Notes under the pieces: model-generated | What the model was told of the DNA's origin: nothing | The model's input: the letters and a program-made list of their open reading frames with translations, nothing else | The model's database searches: none | In this document: piece after piece, positions 58,661-64,000 of the stretch | Layout: every line of letters begins with the position of its first letter | Position numbering within the stretch: the first letter of the stretch is position 1 | Assembly (NCBI GenBank): GCA_016721185.1 | Contig: JADKIP010000018.1 | Location: 1 to 64,000, forward strand | Direction of reading: 5' to 3' | Length of the DNA: 64,000 bases | DNA from: Candidatus Dechloromonas phosphorivorans | Lineage (GTDB): Bacteria > Pseudomonadota > Gammaproteobacteria > Burkholderiales > Rhodocyclaceae | Made by a program: the position numbers and the translations under genes

Positions 58661-59755
58661 TTAGGCTGGCAAACGGGGTGTTCGGCTGGCTTGATCATAG
58701 ACCTCAGCCAGAACTGGCCAGACTCGCTGCCAAGTGTATTTTTGTACTTCTGTCAGGCCGTTATTGATCAGCTTTTCCGACAAACTGGCATCGTCCATCA
58801 ATTTGAGTATTGCCTCAGCCATTGCATCTGGCAAATTGGAAGGTACGAGCAGGGCGGTTTGACCATCATTGACGATATAGGGAACGCCACCCACGTTGGT
58901 GCTGACCACAGGTACGCCACTGGCCAAAGCTTCGAGGACTGAATTGGGCATGTTGTCGACCAGGCTAGGGTTGATGGCGATATCTGCGTTTCGATAGGCT
59001 TGCGCCATCGCGTCTCTATCGAGCCGGCCGGCAAAGATCACTGCGCCAGCCAAACCCAGACTATCGGCCAGGGCACGTAGCGAGTCGGCCAGCGGACCAG
59101 AACCTGCGATGGTGAGCGTAGCGTCGGAATGTCTGCGGTGAACCGTCAAAAAGGCCCGAATAGCGGTTTCGTTGTCGTAGATAGGCTCAAGATTTCTTGC
59201 CACCAAGAGGTGCCGCCGTGAAGCGCGGTGTGGCGCTGGATTGTTGAACCGTTCGATATCGACAATGTTGGGGACGATTGCAGCCGCCATGTTGAAGCTG
59301 GCAAAAACAGATTTAAGGAAACCGGATGGCACGATAAGCGCCGATGCCTGACGCATGCTGAGCCCGACCAACTGGGTTGAGTTGGCGAGAAATGATGCGG
59401 CTTCACCGCCCCGATAGTTGACGACAACCGGGGTATTGCGCAGTTTGGCAATCCAGATGGCTGGCGCCGCGAATAAATGCCACGACCAGCCTGAGTTGGC
59501 CATGACATGCAGTAGGTTGCAGCGTCCACTGAGATTCCAGAGTGCCCACAGGTAGGGAACCAGACGAAAGATGGCGCGGATGACGGGCAGGCCGGAAACC
59601 CACTGTGGGCGATAGGCTGCATTGGTTTGGACAAGCGAGACGGTTAGCCCTTCACTGCGCAGCAGCTCGGCAAGCTGGCGGGTTTGATTGGCCATGCCGC
59701 CGAATGGCGGGGGCAAGGGGCCGACCAGGCCAATATGCATTGGGCGCGTCGTCAT
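58661..59755 (-). CDS. Glycosyltransferase, GT4 family
   Basis: The 364-residue GT4 enzyme starts IGLVGPLPPPFGGMANQTRQ, a pattern shared by glycosyltransferases of exosortase loci. The C-terminal donor site has ARNLEPIYDNETAIRAF, ATLTIAGSGPLADSL, and NPSLVDNMPNSVLEALASGV with the conserved Glu. It overlaps the next upstream gene at 59755 by one base and ends 10 bases before the CapK-like gene. Intact. Confidence 0.87.
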   Translation of the reverse strand: MTTRPMHIGLVGPLPPPFGGMANQTRQLAELLRSEGLTVSLVQTNAAYRPQWVSGLPVIRAIFRLVPYLWALWNLSGRCNLLHVMANSGWSWHLFAAPAIWIAKLRNTPVVVNYRGGEAASFLANSTQLVGLSMRQASALIVPSGFLKSVFASFNMAAAIVPNIVDIERFNNPAPHRASRRHLLVARNLEPIYDNETAIRAFLTVHRRHSDATLTIAGSGPLADSLRALADSLGLAGAVIFAGRLDRDAMAQAYRNADIAINPSLVDNMPNSVLEALASGVPVVSTNVGGVPYIVNDGQTALLVPSNLPDAMAEAILKLMDDASLSEKLINNGLTEVQKYTWQRVWPVLAEVYDQASRTPRLPA

Positions 59756-60965
59756 CAGGCTTGTTTCACCAGGCGCGTATAGGGTTCGCGGTAGTTGGCA
59801 ACGCTGTTTCGCCAGTTGCGTACATTTTCAACAAATTGCCGGCCGTTGGCCTTGAGGGCTGGCCAGTTCTGGCGATTGTTGAGTAGTTCGAGGATGGCTT
59901 GCGCCAGGGCTTGCCGGTCACCAGCTTTGAAGAGGATGCCGGTTTTGTTGTGTTCGACGAGCTCTTTATGGCCGCCAACATCCGAGGCGACAAAGAGCTG
60001 ACCCTGGGCCATGGCTTCGAGCGGTTTGAGCGGGGTGACGAGTTCGGTCAGGCGCATGGGGTGGCGCGGGTAGGCGAGTACGTTGATCAGGTCGTAATAG
60101 CGGTTGACCTCACTGTGTGGAACGCGCCCGGTGAAGATGACGTGATCTTTAAGGCCGAGTTTGTCGGCTTGCTGGCGGAGGTTGGCTTCTTGAGGGCCGC
60201 CGCCGACGAGAAGAATGCGAATATCCGGGGTTTTTTGATGATGGCGGGTAGGGCGTCCAGTAGCAGGTCCAAGCCTTCGTAGGCGTAGAAGGAGCCAATA
60301 AAGCCGATAACGGTTTTTCCAGCAAGTCCCCATTTTTGCTGCAGTTCTGCGGAGGGCGGGCTGGCCAGATTGAAGGAGGCAATATCAACAGCGTTGGGAA
60401 TAACCGTAACTTTTTCGGCAGGAATGCCACGGGCGACGATGTCAGCCCGCAAGCCCTCGCAAATGGTGAAGACGTGGTCGACTTGCTGGATGGCTCGGGT
60501 TTCAAGTTTGCGCGTGGCACGGTAGCGCAGGCTGCCTTCATTGGTTGTGCCATGGTCAACTGCGGCATCTTCCCAGAAAGCACGGATTTCGTAGACGACG
60601 GGGATGCCAAGCTTGCGGGCAACTTTGATGGCGGGGAGCGCGTTTAGAACGGGGGAGTGGGCATGAATGATGTCGGGGCGGACTTCGCGGGCGACTTCTT
60701 CGAGCCGGCCTTCCAACTGCTTCATCAGGGCCAGTTCTTTGCCAATGGGCAGCTTGGACAAGGTGCCGGTGGCTAGCGGGGTACGGTAGAAACGCAGGCC
60801 GTCGACATCTTCAAAGGGGGCCGATGTTTCGCCTTGCTTGGGTGAGGTGAGGTGAAATGTTTCCCAGCCGAGCGCGCGCTGCTCACGTAGTAGCGCGGCG
60901 GTGCGGAAGGTGTAGCCGCTATGCAGTGGAATGGAGTGATCGAGTACGTGTAGCGTGCGAATCAT
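59755..60965 (-). pseudogene. Exosortase A-associated glycosyltransferase (Daro_2409 type), one frameshift
   Basis: The N-terminal part (from ATG 60965) reads LHVLDHSIPLHSGYTFRT and HAHSPVLNALPAIKVARK. The frame breaks at the run of six T (A on the coding strand) near 60230. The other frame reads QKTPDIRILLVGGGPQEANL, then VLAYPRHPMRLTELVTPLKP, to 59755. Joined, it is about 403 residues, the usual length for this family. One base in a homopolymer restores it, so sequence error is plausible. Its start overlaps the amidotransferase stop (ATGA). Confidence 0.83.
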
Positions 60966-62869
60966 GCGGGTTCGCCTGTTTCCATGACATTGCGCAGGAA
61001 GGCTTCAAACATGAGGATAGTCCAGATTGAAGCACTGTAATCCCGGCTGCCGTTGTTGTGAGCGTCGACCAGATGCTGCAGATATTCGCGATTGAACCAG
61101 CCTGTTTCGGCAAGACGGGGGCCGAGCAGTGCATCCTGAACGCGCTGTTTGAGCGGGCCGCGGAACCAGCGGGCAAGCGGTACGGAGAAACCCATTTTCG
61201 GGCGATAGAGCACGTCGTTGGGGAGGAAAGGCTCCATCGATTTTTTGAGCAGGTATTTGGTTTCCTGGCCGCGAATTTTTTGTGAGGATTTGAGTGTGGC
61301 CAGCCATTCGATCAGTTCGTGATCCATCAATGGCTCGCGGACCTCCAGCGAATGGGCCATGCTGGCGCGGTCTACCTTGGTGTTGATGTCACCGACCAGA
61401 TAGGTTTTGAGGTCGAGGTATTGAATCAGGGCCAGTGGGTCGTCGGTTTTAGCTTTTGCCGCGTGCTGGTTGAAAACCTGAATGGCATCGTAGCCGCCAA
61501 GGGCAGATTTGAAGGCGGGGCTGAAGAGCTGATTGCGCATCGGGGCGCGCAGGATGGAGACGGAGTGAAAGTAGGCTTCGACCGAACTGCGGGCGATCCC
61601 TTCAAAAGTGGTCTTGGCGCGGAAGACGCGCGGTGCCCAGTCGGCTTTGGGGTAGAGCTTGCCCAGCGCGCCGAAGACCGGGCGGCGCAGACTCAGCGGC
61701 AGGGCCGAGCGCATTTTTTCTTCCATCAGGTGCAGCTTGTAACGGCGATAGCCGCCGAAGCTTTCGTCGCCGCCATCGCCGGAAAGGGCGACGGTGACGT
61801 GCTTGCGGGCCAGTTGGCAAACCCGGTAAGTCGGGATGGCGGAGCTGTCGGCGTAGGGTTCGTCGTAAAGCTTGGCGAGGGTATCGATGAGGTCGAAGTC
61901 GTCGCTTTCGACAACGTCGAGATGGTGGTTGGTGTGGTAACGGTCTGCCACCATCTTGGCAAATTCAGATTCGTTGAAGGCCGGGTCGGAAAAGCCGATG
62001 GAACAGGTGTTGACCGCAGCATTCGATAGCCCGGCCATCATGGCCACCACGGCGCTGGAGTCTACGCCGCCGGAGAGGAAGGCGCCGAGCGGGACTTCGG
62101 AAATCATCCGGAGTTTGATCGACTCTTCGAGACGGTGGCTGAGTTCGGCGCAGGCGTCGGCGTCGCTGATCGGGTTGTCGAGGGTGAAATTGATATCCCA
62201 GTATTCGCGGGGCTCACCGACTGGTTGGCCACGTTGCAACAGCAGGGTGTGGGCAGGTGGCAGTTTTTTGGCTTGTTTAAAGATGGAGCGAGGTTCGGCA
62301 ACATAACCAAGGGCAAAATATTCTTCGACAGCGCATGGGTCGATCTCGCGCTTGAGGCCGCCGTGGGCAAGGATGGCCTTGAGTTCGGAGCCGAAGAGGA
62401 ACGTGTCGTCGTCAAGCAGTGCATAGTAAAGCGGCTTGACGCCAAGGCGGTCACGGGCGAGGAAAAGGGTCTCGCGGTTACTGTCCCAGAGCGCGAAGGC
62501 GAACATGCCACGGAAGCGCTCGACGCATTTTTCACCCCAGGATTCCCAGGCGTGAACGATCACTTCGGTGTCACTGCGGGTGTGGAAGGTATGGCCGAGC
62601 GCCTGCAGTTCGGGGATGAGCGCCTGGTAGTTGTAGATTTCGCCGTTGAAGACGACGCAGACGGTTTTGTCTTCGTTATAAAGCGGTTGCTGGCCGGTGG
62701 AGAGGTCAATGATCGAGAGGCGACGGTGGCCGAGCCCGACGCCGGGTTCAAGATGCAGGCCGCCTTCGTCCGGGCCGCGGTGGAACTGCGCTTCGTTCAT
62801 GCGATGGAGCACCGTACGATCGATGTCGCGTTTGCCTCGGGTATCAAAAATGCCGGTTATGCCGCACAT
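60962..62869 (-). CDS. Exosortase A-associated amidotransferase 1 (asparagine synthase-like)
   Basis: The 635-residue protein starts MCGITGIFD with Cys2 as glutaminase nucleophile; other glutaminase motifs are HRRLSIIDLSTGQQPL and FNGEIYNYQ. The synthetase domain has GAFLSGGVDSSAVVAMMA and ALSGDGGDESFGGYRR. It should use glutamine-derived ammonia to amidate a carboxylate, possibly the uronic acid made by the dehydrogenase at 8.7-10.0 kb (inference). It lies 11 bases downstream of the glycosyltransferase at 62881 and overlaps the next by ATGA. Intact, unlike the Cys-less copy at 30.5 kb. Confidence 0.92.
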   Translation of the reverse strand: MCGITGIFDTRGKRDIDRTVLHRMNEAQFHRGPDEGGLHLEPGVGLGHRRLSIIDLSTGQQPLYNEDKTVCVVFNGEIYNYQALIPELQALGHTFHTRSDTEVIVHAWESWGEKCVERFRGMFAFALWDSNRETLFLARDRLGVKPLYYALLDDDTFLFGSELKAILAHGGLKREIDPCAVEEYFALGYVAEPRSIFKQAKKLPPAHTLLLQRGQPVGEPREYWDINFTLDNPISDADACAELSHRLEESIKLRMISEVPLGAFLSGGVDSSAVVAMMAGLSNAAVNTCSIGFSDPAFNESEFAKMVADRYHTNHHLDVVESDDFDLIDTLAKLYDEPYADSSAIPTYRVCQLARKHVTVALSGDGGDESFGGYRRYKLHLMEEKMRSALPLSLRRPVFGALGKLYPKADWAPRVFRAKTTFEGIARSSVEAYFHSVSILRAPMRNQLFSPAFKSALGGYDAIQVFNQHAAKAKTDDPLALIQYLDLKTYLVGDINTKVDRASMAHSLEVREPLMDHELIEWLATLKSSQKIRGQETKYLLKKSMEPFLPNDVLYRPKMGFSVPLARWFRGPLKQRVQDALLGPRLAETGWFNREYLQHLVDAHNNGSRDYSASIWTILMFEAFLRNVMETGEPA

Positions 62870-62880
62870 GAGGATTCCTG

Positions 62881-64000
62881 TTAATGCTTGGGGGTTGCAC
62901 CGGGGCGGTGCAGGAGTTTGTCGTAGGCGCCTTGGTAGGCCGCAACCATGGCCTCCATGCTGAATTTTTGTTCGACGGCGCTGCGGCCGGCGCGGCCCAT
63001 AATTCTTGCGGTGTCCGGTTGGCTGGCGAGTTTGACTATTTCGTGGGCCATCGCTTCAGGGTCGGCCGATGGGACGATTACGCCAGTGGTGCCTGCGGTG
63101 ACAAGGTCGGCATTACCGCCTACCCCGGTAGCAATAACTGGCAGGCCGGAGGCCATGGCTTCAAGAATAGTGTTGGAAATGCCTTCGGCCAGCGAGGGCA
63201 GAACGAAACAGTCGAGGCTGCGCATGAGTTCGGGGATGTCGCTACGTTCACCGGGGAGCCAGGCAAGTTCGGCGACCCCCGCAGCGTTGAGTAATTGTTG
63301 GCAATCGGCGCGCAATGGGCCATCGCCGATCAGGACTAGGCGCAACCGTTGCTTGAGCGTCGGCTCGATTTCCAGGGCGCGGATGAAGGCGCGGGCCAGC
63401 GTCGGTTGATCCTTGACGGTTTGCATACGTCCTACGGTGCCGAGCAGCCAGTGGGCAGGGCGGGAGAACGGACAGCCAGCAACGGTTTGCTGGGGCTGGC
63501 CGGGGTGAAAGCGGATTGAATCGACACCGTTATAGACCTGAAGCACTTTGTTTTTTGGAACCCGAATAATACCAGTGAGATATTCAGCGAGGTCGCGTGA
63601 GAGCGCGAGGTAATAAGTCACAAATGGGCGGTAAAAGCGCCGGACGCGTTGCAGCGTGACGTTGGAGCCATCGAGATCGCCGATATCCCGGCCGTGTTCG
63701 CCATGAATACGTACCGGCACACCAGCCAACCAGGCGGGAAACTGAACTTCAAGTGCTGCCAGATTACGGCTGTGAACAATCGCCGGGCGTAGTTCGCGAA
63801 AAAGCTTGAAAAGCTTGGGGTAAAGCTTGAAGCCATGGCCGGGCGCTTTGTTGAGCGAGATGAACTGAACGTCATCGCGCTTGATGCGCTGGCGGAAATC
63901 AGTCACTTCGGTAAGTGCGATGACGGCATGACGATAATGCTCAGCCGGCATGTGATTGATCAGGTTGACGACGCCATTTTCCAGTCCGCCGGTATCGAAG
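62881..64000 (-). CDS. Exosortase-associated sugar transferase 2-like glycosyltransferase, 5' end outside window
   Basis: The frame is open to the window edge. The most upstream residues read FDTGGLENGVVNLINHMPAE, the usual N-terminal loop, so only about 15-20 residues are missing. The donor domain has GTVGRMQTVKDQPTLARAF, LVLIGDGPLRADCQQ and FVLPSLAEGISNTILEAMAS with the conserved Glu pair. It fits the PEP-CTERM/EpsH1-associated sugar transferase type 2 family. An ATG at 63951 is internal and not the true start. It is the most upstream gene seen of the minus operon; the exosortase gene may lie beyond. Confidence 0.88.
   Translation of the reverse strand, partial: FDTGGLENGVVNLINHMPAEHYRHAVIALTEVTDFRQRIKRDDVQFISLNKAPGHGFKLYPKLFKLFRELRPAIVHSRNLAALEVQFPAWLAGVPVRIHGEHGRDIGDLDGSNVTLQRVRRFYRPFVTYYLALSRDLAEYLTGIIRVPKNKVLQVYNGVDSIRFHPGQPQQTVAGCPFSRPAHWLLGTVGRMQTVKDQPTLARAFIRALEIEPTLKQRLRLVLIGDGPLRADCQQLLNAAGVAELAWLPGERSDIPELMRSLDCFVLPSLAEGISNTILEAMASGLPVIATGVGGNADLVTAGTTGVIVPSADPEAMAHEIVKLASQPDTARIMGRAGRSAVEQKFSMEAMVAAYQGAYDKLLHRPGATPKH

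Noticed and set aside
61319..62884. Plus-strand frames of 236 and 249 residues opposite amidotransferase 1
   Set aside because: Shadows of a GC-rich conserved gene; composition and lack of motifs argue against coding.

Overview
The window looks like a betaproteobacterial chromosome, most likely Rhodocyclales (Dechloromonas/Azonexus-like). The main evidence is a nearly complete exosortase A (XrtA/PEP-CTERM) exopolysaccharide locus: PrsT, PrsR, PrsK, the EpsB-type initiating sugar transferase, the exosortase-A-associated decarboxylase, acyl-CoA ligase and two hydrolases, the O-glycosylation ligase, and the amidotransferase with its glycosyltransferases. The genus is an inference from family composition. 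The exosortase gene itself is not in the window and probably lies beyond the right edge.

Layout. 1-1.1 kb: decayed IS66-family element. 1.2-1.9 kb: remnant of an mltF-like gene. 2.0 kb: tRNA-Ser(CGA) with a terminator. 3.05-3.95 kb: 902-bp IS5-family element with inverted repeats and a CTAG target duplication. 4.0-6.8 kb (minus): HPr-rel-A cassette (Tat-signal protein, PqqD-like protein, HprK-like kinase, nucleotidyltransferase) behind a sigma-54-type promoter. 7.1-17.8 kb (minus): trypsin-like protease, lytic transglycosylase, nucleotide-sugar dehydrogenase, prsT, prsR, prsK and epsB. 18.2-28.1 kb: acyl/decarboxylase module with PLP decarboxylase and ligase on the minus strand, then ACP, fused 2-oxoacid dehydrogenase E1, E2, second ACP, two hydrolases, a GNAT-like protein and a damaged third ACP on the plus strand. 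28.1-36.9 kb (plus): polymerase/ligase-like membrane protein, amidotransferase, glycosyltransferase, and an rml operon (rfbB, rfbA, rfbC) interrupted by a HEPN/MNT pair. 36.9-54.0 kb (plus): visibly AT-richer, O-antigen-like accessory region with many broken genes (MBOAT and SGNH pair, WxcM-like, DegT, Wzx, WbsX, glycosyltransferases, acyltransferases, deacetylase). 54.0-64.0 kb: core XrtA genes again, a GNAT/FemAB-like protein on plus, then a minus-strand operon of deacetylase, O-glycosylation ligase, CapK-like ligase, three glycosyltransferases and amidotransferase 1.

How they fit together. EpsB-type transferase starts a lipid-linked glycan; nucleotide-sugar genes supply precursors; glycosyltransferases extend it; Wzx- and Wzy-like proteins flip and polymerise it; acyltransferases, deacetylases and amidotransferases decorate it. 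PrsK/PrsR with sigma-54 would control expression, and a candidate sigma-54 promoter with an upstream inverted repeat precedes the HPr-rel-A operon. The least explained part is the carrier-protein-linked 2-oxoacid dehydrogenase module at 18-28 kb.

Caution: many genes carry single-base frame disruptions, including core genes (prsK, E1, one glycosyltransferase). Some may be assembly indels. In-frame nonsense codons and multiple breaks at 38.5-45.9 kb point to real decay there. All family names come from reading the translations by eye; no database search was run.
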